From: Lineus longissimus
Taxonomy: Eukaryota; Nemertea; Pilidiophora; Heteronemertea; Lineidae
Direction: 5' to 3'
Assembly (NCBI RefSeq): GCF_910592395.1
Contig: NC_088312.1
Span: 8,244,001-8,308,000, forward strand
DNA: 64,000 nt
Shown here: positions 13,524 to 26,926 of the stretch, piece by piece
Numbering within the stretch: position 1 is the first letter of the stretch
Layout: each line of letters opens with the position of its first letter
The notes under the pieces: generated by a model
Told to the model about the DNA's origin: nothing
The model's input: the letters and a program-made list of their open reading frames with translations, nothing else
Database searches by the model: none
Translations under genes and position numbers: made by a program

Positions 13524-15208
13524 GTTAAGAAAAACCTTGTTAACAGAAACATGGGAGATAAAGCGAGGCCATTTGGTGATGCGACAATAAATATAGGACT
13601 GAAAACAAATGAGCTCAAGCATTAGAAAACAGAGAGGATGCCGAAAGAAACTGTTTTCAATGCCCATTTTCTCATGGCCTTCAGGCTAATGGATCGTACA
13701 GTGATAATACTAGCGTCCATATGAGACTGAATCCGTCTAGTGTCTTGACATTTGAACATATTGTTCACAGACATGTGACATTTTGGTTGGTAAATATATT
13801 CTCTTGTTCTATGTCACCATTTCGGAAAAATACGACAATGGACATTGTCATCAAAGTCAAACTGTAACCTGATTCCACTACTGGCTTATCTATTTTTGCT
13901 AATATATAAGCCTGTACTGATCCATACTTGAACAATTCCAATACCGAGTTCAACGATTTTTTTCACGTTTTCAAATATCTGATGTACTGAAAAACGATGA
14001 CAGAGGTCTTCATTTAATCAGTCAAAAACATCAGAAAAGTTATAATAATACCTGGCCAACCTTACCCAGACACCTCACAAATCAACTACACTGATACATC
14101 GACATGGACGACGCGATATTTCTGAACAGATAGTTTCTGAACTGTTATTTCCGCAATACAATGCCCCACCGGATAACATAATGTTGGACTGATTAATCAG
14201 GAACGGATTGGATTCTGAGCCTGCTAATAATAAGATATCGCACTAAAAAGATGAAATATTGCAGTAAAATGTACTCTGCGCCAGTGTAATCTTCAGGTAT
14301 GATGGTTTCTTATGGTGGCGGATTTATGGAATCGTTTCTGGCACAGAACGGAGTTGATTAAGATGCGACTTAAAGAACTCAAGCTACTCTGCCATCTCCC
14401 TGTGATCATCACAATTGAAATATTGAGTGTCTCAGCTTGGTGATGTGAAAGAAGCTTTGAGTAGCTCATGGATATTTTATTAATTTTTTTCCAAGGCAAA
14501 CTTGTTACCACAGCAGACATTGAGATGTATTGTTATTTGGTTTACGCCGTGAAGACATTGGGAGTTGGCATTCATCGCTATCATTTTGCTTTTGTTTTAA
14601 CTGGTTTTTTTCTGTCGTAGCCATTTGATATCATTTATAACAGAAGACAGCCCTGGACCTAATAAAACACTCATCATCTCAACCAGATTCTCGTATCGTG
14701 ATATTACAAGCTGTACTTAAGTTCTTTGTCGCAATTGCTGCCAGCTAAGGAGAATTCATCCTTTACAACAAGAAAATGATGTCAACCACTTCGAGGGACC
14801 TATTTGAGGTCAAACACTAAGTATTGCTGAATCCTCTTAACTTCAATGACATCATCTCTTGTAGGAAATGGCGGCATCTCCAAATGATCAATGTTTCCAG
14901 TGGTGAGATGCGTTTTAAGACGAACTCTCTGATCCTATTATTTTAGGAGCACTTTGTGATTTGAATTGGCATGTACATTAATTAACAGCATCAGTTAGCA
15001 TTAGTTCGTGTCGACTGAGAAGATTGAATTAGGTGTGAACACCCACCAAGAGATTTATTTAGAATGCTACAATGTTAAAAAAGTATTCTAGGTTGATCTT
15101 AACTGTTGCTGATGTTTCAAACATTTAGTATGAAATCCACATTTGTCCTGAAAAAGACATGGTAGTATCGTAAAATCAAAGCTGAAAAAGATGGCGTCAT
15201 ATTAGTCC
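13524..15208. other. Gene-free stretch
   Basis: Only short frames without recognisable products are present. The AT-rich sequence includes TTAATTAA-type motifs near 14978-14985. Confidence 0.5.
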
Positions 15209-15357
15209 TTAATAATAATAATACTTATACTATGTAGATGAATGAATAAATAACAAGACAATTAATAGAAAAAAAGAGAAAATGGATTCACGGGGAGTCA
15301 ATCGTGACCCCCAGAACGAAAGTCCAGCATTCTAACCGTTGAACCACCAAGGGTTTC
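15209..15357 (-). repeat. tRNA-Glu-like SINE remnant with (ATT)n tail
   Basis: The minus strand from about 15354 reads CCCTTGGTGGTTCAACGGTT, close to the 5' half of eukaryotic tRNA-Glu including the A box. A five-pair anticodon stem (with G-U pairs) follows around a seven-base loop CTTTCGT, whose middle triplet TTC is a Glu anticodon. The T-arm region (15311-15295) is worn, the B box has extra bases, and the 3' acceptor strand does not pair with the 5' one, so this is not a functional tRNA. Downstream on the same strand an A/T-rich body runs into (ATT)n at about 15222-15209. That is the tail type of SINEs mobilised by CR1/L2 LINEs. Linking head and tail into one element is inference. Confidence 0.55.
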
Positions 15358-15374
15358 ATGTTAGGATATGTTAC

Positions 15375-15830
15375 AGTGTCCAGAAACACTGTATAATTAT
15401 ACATTTGTGTGTGCCCGTCCCTGGTATGACTCCATGGCAAAGGTAGGTCATCTCCTGTCTCCTCTTCTATCTTTTCCTAGGCCTAATTCGGAACTCTTCA
15501 CTCTATCCATCTTATCCTATAGTTGTAAATTACCTAATGAAAAGTATGAAATCGATATTAAGTTGTTGAGTTGGTTCTTTCGGATCTCTCTGTTGACGAC
15601 CGGCATCACTATTCTTATAAACTGCCAGGTCAAGATTTATCGCCTCTGGAGGGGCAAACCTAACGTTAAACTGGGTATCGGCTGGAACCAACATCCCGTA
15701 TCCAGCGCGCGACAGTTACATGGTAGCAGAGCGCGCGGCGTAACATGGTAGCAGAGCGTAGTTTATACATGGTATTCAGAGCGTAGTTGCATGGTATTCA
15801 GAGCGTAGTTACAGAAGGATAATTTCTTTG
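15375..15830 (+). repeat. Partial, diverged copy of the dispersed repeat at 21.1-23.2 kb
   Basis: 15375-15406 matches 21068-21098, starting AGTGTCCAGAAACA. 15520-15710 matches the first block of the tandem units, including the TAATGAAAAGTA and TTCTTTCGGATCTCTCTGTT phrases, with point changes. It lacks about 20 bases (TTTATCCCACTTTATTA region) that the tandem copies have. From 15711 it continues into the same ACATGGTAGCAGAGCG minisatellite (about five worn units), then stops. The third block of the tandem unit is absent. A 127-codon frame (15368-15751) is a reading of this repeat, not evidence for a gene. Confidence 0.85.
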
Positions 15831-18800
15831 CATCTCATAGCCAGGCTATGGCGATATGAACCGTGTGTGAAATAGAGGGAATGTTTATTTCACACAAGGT
15901 TCAGAAACTTTGAGAATGTTTGTGTGGTTGCCACATTGATAGAGAGCATATGCCAGCAATCTGCAGTGTAATTATAACAAGACAAACTATACAAAAAGAA
16001 ACACAACGTTAAATAATCAGCGCCATATTCCGTCTCAGCTAAAAAGGGTCATGTGATCAGATATATCTGACAGAACATGCGATATGAAGCAATGTTCTTG
16101 TCTTGGCCACAACCAGATAGAACTATTGCCGGGACCCGAGGCGATACTCGCAGATCAACATACCTACAGTTATTGACTGAATCCAATGGTATTGACAGCG
16201 GCTATACACCCGCAGTCAAGACCGGATTTACGAAAGGTTAGGCTAGATACTCACGCCATCTTATCACCACAAGGTTAGAGAAACAACAACAAAAATTTCA
16301 TGTCATCTTGGGTTGGATGCTGTACGAGAACCTATTGGCAGTTGTGTCATTTGGAAAGACTAACTGTGCAATTTCAATATTGTTGGGGATGCTGATGATC
16401 TGATTTGGGACATAATACTTGCATATGTACACCACTCATCGATTATTACAGGAAACAAAATCTGTCTAATCTAAGAGCAAATGTTATGATTTCAAGGGCG
16501 GGATCAGCACCAATTTAAACATTTCAGACCCATCACTCTGTGGATAAATGGAACGTCCGTTTCAACCAACTTACCAGAAATAGAATATACTTCTATTCTC
16601 GAGCACGAGTTTAGATTACAGCTAACCACATAAATACATTGCCAATCAATATAAAAGAGCAGAATTTCAATTTGCGTTGAAAGTAGCTTCCAAGACTTCA
16701 TGACGGTGCATATTGGAGAACGTTCAACAGCCAATGAAATATAGACAAGAATCTTTATTGAGAAAAGCTTATCATTCTTTGAGCTTGGAGAACAAACACG
16801 TTGGTATCATAATCTCACCAAAATCCCCGGCGTGTGACTGATCGGTTTTGAGGACGGGTCAGGACCTGAACCAGTTGACATATTTGATTGTTCGGTAAAT
16901 TTTTTATGACGTCAAAAGATATGGTTCCTGTGTTCTTAACTCTGATTGGATATCTACGAGTATGGCTATATCTTGTTCAATATTGATATTAGATACCAAG
17001 GAATCCTTAAAGGTTTCCTGTGCTCAGACACTGATCTCACTAGGCTTCTAAACCGGTAAAATATTGACAAAATATGCAGTGAACAATTTTCTATTGATGT
17101 CTTAGCCAATCAACCACTGTCTTACGGTGGCGAAGGCACATTCGCTTATGGAGGCATGAAACTGGTCGTCAGTGGCGTCTTTCCCTGTTTATCTAAATTG
17201 GCCCCAACTATACCAGCGGTTATTTGAAGACAGTGATATATAAAAATAAACCCCGGGGGAGAGCATAAAATAAATCTGATAAATCAATGATTTGTTTTCG
17301 TTAGTCGGTTTATTATGAGGTTTGAAGGATGTAACTTTTATCTGTTAACTTTTTTTGGAAATATCAGGTGTCATGTTATTGACTTCCATCAATTTGTCAG
17401 TGTCAGTGTACATGTATAAATAATATCAGTCTACTGTAAAGATATTGTTGTGGGAAGTGAGAATATTTATGGAAAGAAAGTCCATAGTAATTTAAGTTAA
17501 TACCAAGTAACTTGAGTGGGAGGCGTGAGGGCGTTGGAACAAATGTTTGAATATAGAACCCAGCAGAACTCGTTTATTGATTTCTGTGAAAAACATATTT
17601 GATGATATGGACCCGTTCAACTCCAATGTCAGAGAGAAAAATACTTTAAATTTATGATCATTCAGCTGGTTTGAAGACATTTCAAGTCGGTAACCATCCC
17701 TCCTCAAGATAGAATAAAGACAAGACAATCGCCTATTATGTTTTGGGAAATAATTTTTGATGGCATTCCTGTTAGAGGCAAATTAACTTGGTATACTAGT
17801 ATTTTGTGACTCTTCAAACACATTTTTAGTGGCATTGTATCTGTGCATTTCCTGCGTAAGCTGACAAGTACAGTTGTAGGAGAACTGATCCGAACATCAA
17901 TGGAACTTCACTTGTCGAACTAAAACTGTATCATGTTTCGCGCGTAACGAGGAGCAGGTAGCCGACTATGCTGAACTCTCTCCAGACGCAAACCTTACTG
18001 TGATCGATAATTCAACAAAGCATCATTCAGGATGCGACTGCAACAATAACGCTAGTCAGCATGGGAAAAACCAACATAGACAGACACAGCGGAAGATCAA
18101 TTATTAAAGTGAGTGTACGATACCAAGGGGGCTATGAGTGAGATTTGGAGGTGTAATATGCAATGGAATAACTATTCAATTAGATTATGAACATTGTGCC
18201 GCGTATGCAGTGTGACGTGAAAGGCTTCTTCAAAACTATTAGTCATTAAGTAGATATTCCTTAAAATATTTGCACCAGTTTTGCTCCTCCTATATTCCCT
18301 TAGCCTATAAATGAGTTATCTGATGTGTTCTTATTGCATCGGTGATTATTTGCTATAGAATGGGAAAGAGGAGAGCCGGAACTGGACTGTTCGAAAAGCC
18401 TCATTCAGGTAGCTTCAAAAATGCAAACAAATCTAAAACATTTATTTTCATTTTCCCCAGCCACAATATTACAAAATGCTTCAGATTTGTATATTTAAGG
18501 CCTTAAATGTATGGGAGATGGAAGAAACATACGATGGATTGTAACCGCAGGTTATAGAAAGACAATTTGTGGTCTCACCGACGCCAGTTAGCAAAATTAC
18601 TGAGAGGTTATTGAATAAACGGAACGCTTTCTAATTCGCCAAGTTTGAACAATAGCGTGCTTGAGACGCCATGGGCAAGAGGGAATACTCTCTTTCTTTA
18701 CACCGACAAATATTTCTTCAGAGATGTAGCTGTTGGCAAATGATGAATTGAGACAACTTCTTGTTGATATAGTCTATTTAGACAAAACAACCTCACGACA

Positions 18801-21067
18801 TTATACTTTAACAATGGTAACTAATTGACATGCCTGCTTGTTACCAGTTTAGATTTTTCTGAGAATGTTGCTCTAGCCGCACCCAACACTAATAGGGCCT
18901 TACCAATACCATATATAGTTAAGAAAGTCAATGTCTCCTTTAATATTTGCTCGGGTTCCCAACTAGTTTCCGACGTGCATTGTGTCTATATGCTACTGAC
19001 AAATTGCATCCTACTATACCAACAATTAACAAAATGTCTGAACACAAAGAGAACTTGCTTACACCCATACGTCACGCCATATCATGCCAATGTCTCCAAG
19101 CAACTACTCAACATTAGTCGCCGCCAATGCTAAAACATCATGAACCTCATATTTTATACTCTCTGCAAATTAATGTACAGTTTCGAAATAATCAGATGTA
19201 AAGATGGCGGTCAAGACAAAGTCAAAGTACTGTAGCCCTCTATTAACCTGTTTATAATTTGCTATTGAATCAAAAGTTTTGTTCAATCAACTCTTGCCAC
19301 GATTGTCACTATCAGTGTCAATACACCCCATCTTTGACTTTTTATCAAATGCAGTCAGATGTTGCAACTCGAGATATAGACATCTCGTAACATTATCAGG
19401 TTTAAAGGAATATGATTATCTTTACAACACACTTGTCATGCCTGCCCAGAGCGAGAGTCTCGGGAAGATTCTTTGAAAAAAATCATTCAGCTTCTTGAGC
19501 ATTTGTAGATTGTGCACTTTTCACATGATTCTTAATTAAACCTAGGAATCTTCCCAGAAACTATTTTACGGTTGTACAGCTGTACAGTTGTACATGTATA
19601 CGACACTGAATCCGATACTATGATCGTATAAGAAATCACATCAGGATTTTCGACCCGGACGTTGCCATCAACCAGTCAGACTTGCCTTAAGCAAATAAGA
19701 CCGGTTGTTGCACCTAAACAGGAAGAAGCAAGAAACGAAAGATAATGACGAGAAACTTCTCCTGGGGGTGTCTTTCAATTATCAGGCTGGAGTAAGTAAG
19801 AAAACTTTGGGGTTATCAGCAAACTTTCTGAATAAAGTCACCTTATGCCTCGAAGCAAGCAGACCCAACAACAGAGTTTGTAAGCGATTAGCTCGTGACA
19901 CCTACGGCAAGACTATTCTCAGACTTGTATATTATTCGTTTTCGCAAATTAGGAAGATTGGTGCGTCTGTTCCTCGTATATATGAGCAATGTATCGGTAA
20001 AATGTATAGCCATTGGGAAGATTTGGGGATAAACGATGCTTAAGATTCTACGTCAACTGACCACTTCTTCCAAGCAGTGTTACTTTTCTTTTAAATACTA
20101 TGTCGCAAGTACATAGAGTAATTATAAATATGTTATTTAAATCGTTTTAAAAAAGCTTCGGCTACTTTGAAATTTAAAAGCATCAAAAGATTTATGAAAA
20201 TTTAAGACAGAATGTTAGTAACATTCTACGAACAAGCTAAACACAGAGATGTAGTCAACACACAATTTCCCCTGATAAGCATTCTTTGTAACTGTCGAGT
20301 GTAACTACTGTAGAGTGACCTGGTCAATCCATTAAGAGGAAACATAATAAGAAGCCATACGGGAAGCAATAACATCTCAGGAAAATGACTCATTCCTGAT
20401 TTTAACTCTGTGAAATGAGTGTACTGCAAACAAGGGGATATCGGACACTTGATCTATTGGTCATTTGAAAGATACGCTGAGGCATAATTGTGTGTCGGTC
20501 ACTATAAAATGAGTAACAGGATAAATTCGCCTTGAAGCTCAGCAGAGAAAACATACAAGACAACATAAGAATGAAAAGGAGGAGTGCCTTGAAGTGAAAC
20601 AACAATATAAGGCAGTTATGTAACAATACTCAACTGTCGCTGCCTCCAGTCAAGAAATCATCAAAAAATGGTTCACAATTAATTTCTTTTCTGTCAACTC
20701 TTTAAATGAAGCAGATTTTTGTGGAAAGAGAGTGGAAAGAGATATACAAACAGGTCAAAAATGTCAAGGCCAACAGATTTCCATGTAAAGCAAAGAGATG
20801 ATGTTCAACTAATGACCTGCCAGATATTGATATAGATTACCCTGTACGGATGTAACTCCAGGTTATGATGAAGATAAATCACAAAGTAAAGTGATAATTA
20901 TGCACAAATAATCGATGTTGTGTTGCCAATCATATGTAAATATTCAGTCATACATTATCATTAACTCATTATTGGCGTATATGTGGCACAATGTGTGAAG
21001 CGGCACGAGCGTTTAGCTCACAATGGCGTCACAAAGACTATGTAGAGCAGCAGCATCAACTAGTGTT
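15831..21067. other. Gene-free stretch
   Basis: Frames of up to about 112 codons (for example plus strand, 19705-20043) have no recognisable domain. A perfect 14-bp palindrome, TGTACAGCTGTACA, sits at 19573-19586 in a run of TGTAC motifs. No exon, RNA gene or transposon end was recognised. Confidence 0.5.
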
Positions 21068-21098
21068 AGTGTCCAGAAACAATGTAAATTATACATTT
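21068..21098 (+). repeat. 5' piece of the dispersed repeat
   Basis: It matches 15375-15406 closely. At both loci it lies a little upstream (about 110 bp at 15.4 kb, 165 bp here) of the block that opens each tandem unit. This suggests the dispersed element is longer than the tandem unit. Confidence 0.7.
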
Positions 21099-21245
21099 TG
21101 GGATCAGACATGTGGTTTGATTTTTAATTTCGATAGCCAATCTGATATCTATCAAGGTTAGCCAAAAGTGATTCATGTAATAAAAACATGCGTTTATCAC
21201 TAGTGTATCGTTCAATGCTTTTAACTTAATGCGGTGGCACTTTCT

Positions 21246-23218
21246 GATTGGTCATTTCATATGGTCTATAGTTGTAAATTACCTAATGAAAAGTACGAAA
21301 TCGATCTTAAGTTGTTGAGTTGGTTCTTTCGGATCTCTCTGTTGACGACCAGCAGTCACTATTCCTATAAACTGCCAGGTCATGATTTACAGCCTCTGGA
21401 GGGTAAACCTAACGTTAAACTGGGTATCGGCTGATGGTTTTATCCCACTTTATTAGAACCAACATCCCGTATCCAGCGCGCGGCATTACATGGTAGCAGA
21501 GCGAAGTTACATGGTATTCAGCGCGCGGCGTTACAACGTCCCGTAGCAGAGCGCGCGGCATTACATGGTAGCAGAGCGCGTGGCGTAACATGGTAGCAGA
21601 GCGCGTGGCGTTACATGGTAGCAGAGCGCTCCGCATTACATGGTAGCAGAACGCGCGGCGTTATACCAGCACTGCCAGGACGCTCGTTGTGTTTTCAGAT
21701 GTAACGTGTTACTATTGACTTTTGATAAAACGAAGAACGAACATGCCATTTCAAAAGAGCTTGCTACATACGGTTCACGATGTCGCTTCAAGTCATTAGT
21801 TATTCCGTCATGTCCGTGCTCGTGGCAAATGACCAGACGTGAAACGTCAACCATGACAAGTGACAACGTGAATCATATATGATATATCAGATTGGTCATT
21901 TCATATGGTCTATAGTTGTAAATTGCCTAATGAAAAGTACGAAATCGATCTTAAGTTGTTGAGTTGGTTCTTTCGGATCTCTCTGTTGACGACCAGCAGT
22001 CACTATTCCTATAAACTGCCAGGTCATGATTTACAGCCTCTGGAGGGTAAACCTAACGTTAAACTGGGTATCGGCTGATGGTTTTATCCCACTTTATTAG
22101 AACCAACATCCCGTATCCAGCGCGCGGCATTACATGGTAGCAGAGCGAAGTTACATGGTATTCAGCGCGCGGCGTTACAACGTCCCGTAGCAGAGCGCGC
22201 GGCATTACATGGTAGCAGAGCGCGTGGCGTAACATGGTAGCAGAGCGCTCGGAATTACATGGTAGCAGAGCGCGTGGCGTTACATGGTAGCAGAGCGCTC
22301 GGCATTACATGGTAGCAGAACGCGCGGCGTTATACCAGCACTGCCAGGACGCTCGTTGTGTTTTCAGATGTAACGTGTTACTATTGACTTTTGATAAAAC
22401 GAAGAACGAACATGCCATTTCAAAAGAGCTTGCTACATACGGTTCACGATGTCGCTTCAAGTCATTAGTTATTCCGTCATGTCCGTGCTCGTGGCAAATG
22501 ACCAGACGTGAAACGTCAACCATGACAAGTGACAACGTGAATCATATATGATATATCAGATTGGTCATTTCATATGGTCTATAGTTGTAAATTACCTAAT
22601 GAAAAGTACGAAATCGATCTTAAGTTGTTGAGTTGGTTCTTTCGGATCTCTCTGTTGACGACCAGCAGTCACTATTCCTATAAACTGCCAGGTCATGATT
22701 TACAGCCTCTGGAGGGTAAACCTAACGTTAAACTGGGTATCGGCTGATGGTTTTATCCCACTTTATTAGAACCAACATCCCGTATCCAGCGCGCGGCATT
22801 ACATGGTAGCAGAGCGAAGTTACATGGTATTCAGCGCGCAGCGTTACAACGTCCCGTAGCAGAGCGCGCGGCATTACATGGTAGCAGAGCGCGTGGCGTA
22901 ACATGGTAGCAGAGCGCTCGGCATTACATGGTAGCAGAGCGCGTGGCGTTACATGGTAGCAGAGCGCTCGGCATTACATGGTAGCAGAACGCGCGGCGTT
23001 ATACCAGCACTGCCAGGACGCTCGTTGTGTTTTCAGATGTAACGTGTTACTATTGACTTTTGATAAAACGAAGAACGAACATGCCATTTCAAAAGAGCTT
23101 GCTACATACGGTTCACGATGTCGCTTCAAGTCATTAGTTATTCCGTCATGTCCGTGCTCGTGGCAAATGACCAGACGTGAAACGTCAACCATGAAAAGTG
23201 ACAACGTGAATCATATAC
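21246..23218 (+). repeat. Three-copy tandem array, 669-bp unit with nested minisatellite
   Basis: Units begin at GATTGGTCATTTCATATGG: copy 1 at 21246-21889 (644 bp), copy 2 at 21890-22558 (669 bp) and copy 3 at 22559-23218 (about 660 bp, 3' end incomplete). Each has three parts: a block of about 190-220 bp, then a CpG-rich minisatellite with a unit of about 25 bp based on TTACATGGTAGCAGAGCGCG, then about 230 bp of single-copy-like sequence starting at the TATACCAGCACTGCCAGGAC phrase. Copy 1 is one minisatellite unit shorter. The copies are nearly identical, so amplification is recent. Frames of 76-84 codons on both strands recur once per unit and vary only where the DNA does; I do not regard them as genes. 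No tandem-unit terminal inverted repeat was seen. A non-autonomous Helitron-like or satellite origin is possible but unproven. Confidence 0.9.
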
Positions 23219-23689
23219 AAACTCGGCCTTAATTACTGGATACTGGTATTTATTACGTTCTACTTGTATCACGGTCTTGACTGATGGAATTTGTTGATAA
23301 ATGTCGTAAAGGTGTAAGTCTCAAGTCATAAAATTCATTAGGCAAATGCTAAATATGGACGGTTGCGGCAACGGCATTGTAGACAGACGAAAGACGCAGT
23401 ATCCCTGGTAGACCTCATTGTGCTACATTGAGCAGTACTTTTTTCACAAGTTTAGACTTTATAAAGAGTTTTCTGTAGTCAGCTGGGGATATGAGTTTCT
23501 AATAATTAACAATCTGAACACTGAAATCAATAAGTTTTCTCAGAAAAAAAGAATCTGATGCAATCAATTTTAAAACAACAATAATGGCTATTAACATAAG
23601 AATTACCGAAGACAATTACAGTTCTAATTGTGGAAGTTTAAAAACAAATGTATTAATAATTTGCAATATATAACATTCCAGATATAGCC

Positions 23690-23702
23690 GGGGGGGGGGG
23701 GG
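23690..23702. repeat. Poly-G tract (13 bp)
   Basis: A direct run of 13 G residues. A single run this long can contribute to quadruplex structure only together with other strands or tracts; none lies next to it. Confidence 0.95.
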
Positions 23703-24722
23703 TTGAATGAGCCATCATTGGTTGAGATACTTTTGTTCAAACTTATAATCGATTGATTCTGCGCAAACGTACATTGTTTTTGTTCTTCAAGTTCAAAAGA
23801 TTACGTCATGGATGACATTATGATTGCTTTAGAAAAAGTATACTAAGTGAGAAGATGCATGTCTTCCGATTTAAAAAAAGCCTTTTACGTTGTTTAGGTA
23901 TGCCGAAGATTTTGGTTAGAGTTAGGTCATTAGAAAATTGATGATTATTTGTTTTGGCCAAAATATACAAAACATTCATTCAAAGCTGTAACGGCCACAG
24001 ACTCGTGTAGAAGTAAGGAGACTTATCGGAAACGTGTGTCTGTCCTCTTAAACTGACCAGATGACTTCCGCCTGTTTTTTGTCGATATCAGTTGTGACAA
24101 TTTTCACATAATAAATCAAACAAGTGCATGAGAATTTCTTCATCTAAATACTTGTAACTTCTCCAAAAACTTGAGGAGATCCATGCTACTTATATTTCTA
24201 ATGGCGAACACATCCTGAAGTGTCGACTAAAAGTGACAAACGTTTCCGCCGTCTTGGCACCAAGCTAAGAGAAATCTACCGAGAGTGGACACCTCGCACC
24301 CGAGAAGCATTTTGTGGACCCCAGGGGACGAGATGCCAATATAAGCTTGTGTAATGATGGTAACACTCTTAATGTTATAGACTACCGCGATAACTATGCA
24401 AGGAGGGCACGCACAAATTGGGCAAATATCAAAATAGGATAACGCGAGGATGTGACCTGCTTGCAAATTACCCGAGAACAGTCACTTCTGATCACGTCAA
24501 CATTTCGAACAAGTAGTGGTAATATAAAAGTACTTTCACATGAGACTGTTTAAAGGAGTTCGAACTTGCGCCACCCCTAAGGACTCGAAAACCCTCTTTG
24601 GCAGCTTTTTCGTTATGAATAATTTATTTTGATATTCCGAACTCGTCACAATTTTGAAAGGGGTTACAAAAGACATTAGACAATTCGTTAAATATTGAGG
24701 TACTCTCTACTGTTCAAAGCAA

Positions 24723-24760
24723 CCCCCCCCCCCCCCACACACACACACGCGCACACACAC
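24723..24760. repeat. Poly-C tract joined to (AC)n microsatellite
   Basis: Fourteen C residues (24723-24736) run straight into an AC-dinucleotide repeat interrupted by GCGC. Alternating purine-pyrimidine sequence of this kind can adopt Z-form DNA. It is a fast-mutating simple repeat. Confidence 0.95.
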
Positions 24761-26926
24761 CCTCGTCAACATTTTAAACTGTACGACTCCTTTTTTCCCT
24801 CCTGCTCTGGTAAGGTTTAATTCCCCCGTAACTATCGTGTTTATGTAGTTGGAAGTTTACGTGCGAATGGGTTGAGTGGAACTAGCGTAAACAGGTTAAT
24901 TGAAAGAGGTATTTGGCTAGGTTGGTTTGGAAGTCTTTGCCCTTCTTTTCTAATTCTTCTTCTCCAAAATCAAGCAACAATGCATATAGGATGCAGTGGA
25001 TTATTTACTCAACCATTTATAGATCAGAACCCACTCAGTTAAGAACAGACAGATATATGATAACATAGTCTAGTTGATGTAATCCCTCATGACATGGTCA
25101 TAGAGAATATTTGAGCGAAATGTTTCCCAAACTAGATGCCAAAGCAAAAACAAACTACTTGGCAGTATCATATTGGAAGCAGCGGATACAAATCAGGGTG
25201 GAGAATACAGTGTCTACAAGGATATTTTGATACCGCACCTTTGGCAGGACAATTATTTGCCTTCCCCCTCCCCCCTAAAAAACAACACCAAAAGCGAAGC
25301 GATTATAAATAATGGTGCATGTGCATGAACTTCTTTCTTTGTTCTTTTTGCCTTTGCCTATTTACTTTCAACAACCATTTCCTGGAGCTAACACATCGCC
25401 ACTGACCAGACCAAACAGTGTCAGTGAGAATCAACGCATCCCAATTACTGCAGTCGCCAACTACCCGCCATATATATATGGCTAATTTTACACCATCAGT
25501 TCATTTGGTCAGAGGCCAATTTGGCTTTGATGGCTCTGTCATGTCATGAAAGGTGCAGATGCTTGGTAAGGATGGTTGTTAAGAGGAATAACACCCCAGA
25601 GGAATAATGAGCCTTTGCAGTGGCGGCCATGGTGTTAGTTTTCAATCTGGTGAAATGTTTCTGTGTGTGTGACTACTAGTCTTCCCTCATTGTTTGGGGA
25701 ATGCTCAAAACAGAGTGCTCGTTTCTCTGTGTAGTACCAGTTGTCATGTCACAACTTGTTCATTTGTTGTTAAACAAAACAACACTAATTGCAGGGTTCA
25801 TCCAAAAACGTTACACTGGTGCAGGGCTCTTCTGTGCTCTGATTTTTCAACACATGCTATACAAGATTTTTTGTCTCTTTAAATCATAAATGGTGTGACT
25901 CGTAATAACTGGCAAAAATTTCACAAATTATCGTAGCAGCCAAATATGGACCCTCACCCTTGGTCAGCACTGGACTTGTATGTTTATCCTGCTCGATGCA
26001 CCGCCAATACAGAAAACATTCACTTGCATGTTAACAGCATTTCTCCATTCCAATTAACCAAAGACCTCCCCGAAGACAAATATTTTCGCTTGGAGAACAT
26101 CCATTTTTTGCTGCAGCGACAGAGGTTTGTAAACCTTTTCATTCCTAGCACGCTGTTTACTCCAAACATTGTGTTCAGGTAGTTAATAACGCTCCGCCTG
26201 CAACCAATGGTAACTAGTTATCCCACTTCCGGTTGCACCCATGTGACACATGAGTTCTCCATTCAAGCGGCCATTAGTCGGAAAACGCGCCTCCTATCTG
26301 ATGCTGTGAACAAGCTCTGGTTTGAAATGACAACATATAAGAAAGAATAGATCTTAATTGTATTATTGATTGAGCTTGAGTGACACATAATGATAACTGG
26401 AAATGATATTCTGTACCTCACCCAATCTCATTCAGCTGGACAGAAAATAGCATTTTTCCCAGGGCCATTAAAGTGTTATCATATCCTGCATTGGCGGAGT
26501 ATAGTAACGCAGTTTTAGCGGATGTCCATTTATGTCGTTCGGGGAACAGGTGTGGTGACAAGCTAGTTGAAAGTTATTTGAAAATACGACCTGACCGGGA
26601 ACGACGCACGAATTACCAACAGTTAGACCTACAAGGTCAATGAAGTAACTCATTCTAGCAATTGCATCGCTGCCACACTTCCAAGGATTCTAAGCTTGGA
26701 GCTAGTTTTTGCACAGATACTTTAAATTCTGTGTTGATTAAAATAATTCCAAGGAGATTTTCTCTGTAAAGCTCTTTTTCTTAACCATGCAACTTAATTG
26801 ATAACTTCGAATGAGGAGGTTATGCATTGACGCATCTCACTGAGGCCCTCAGGTGACGAAGATCTGCCAGTGCATATCATCATAGTTCATGACCCTAGCA
26901 TATATGTCTAACTTAGTCATCTCTGC

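Larger units (their letters stand above)
23219..26926. other. Gene-free stretch with G and CA tracts
   Basis: Frames are at most about 80 codons and none is recognisable. Low-complexity landmarks are given separately. 25500-25900 carries two overlapping 62-codon plus-strand frames with no support. Confidence 0.5.

Noticed and set aside
21636-23232. Pairs of 76-84 codon frames on both strands, once per 669-bp unit
   Set aside because: They are identical because the DNA units are identical. Both strands are open equally, and there is no recognisable domain.
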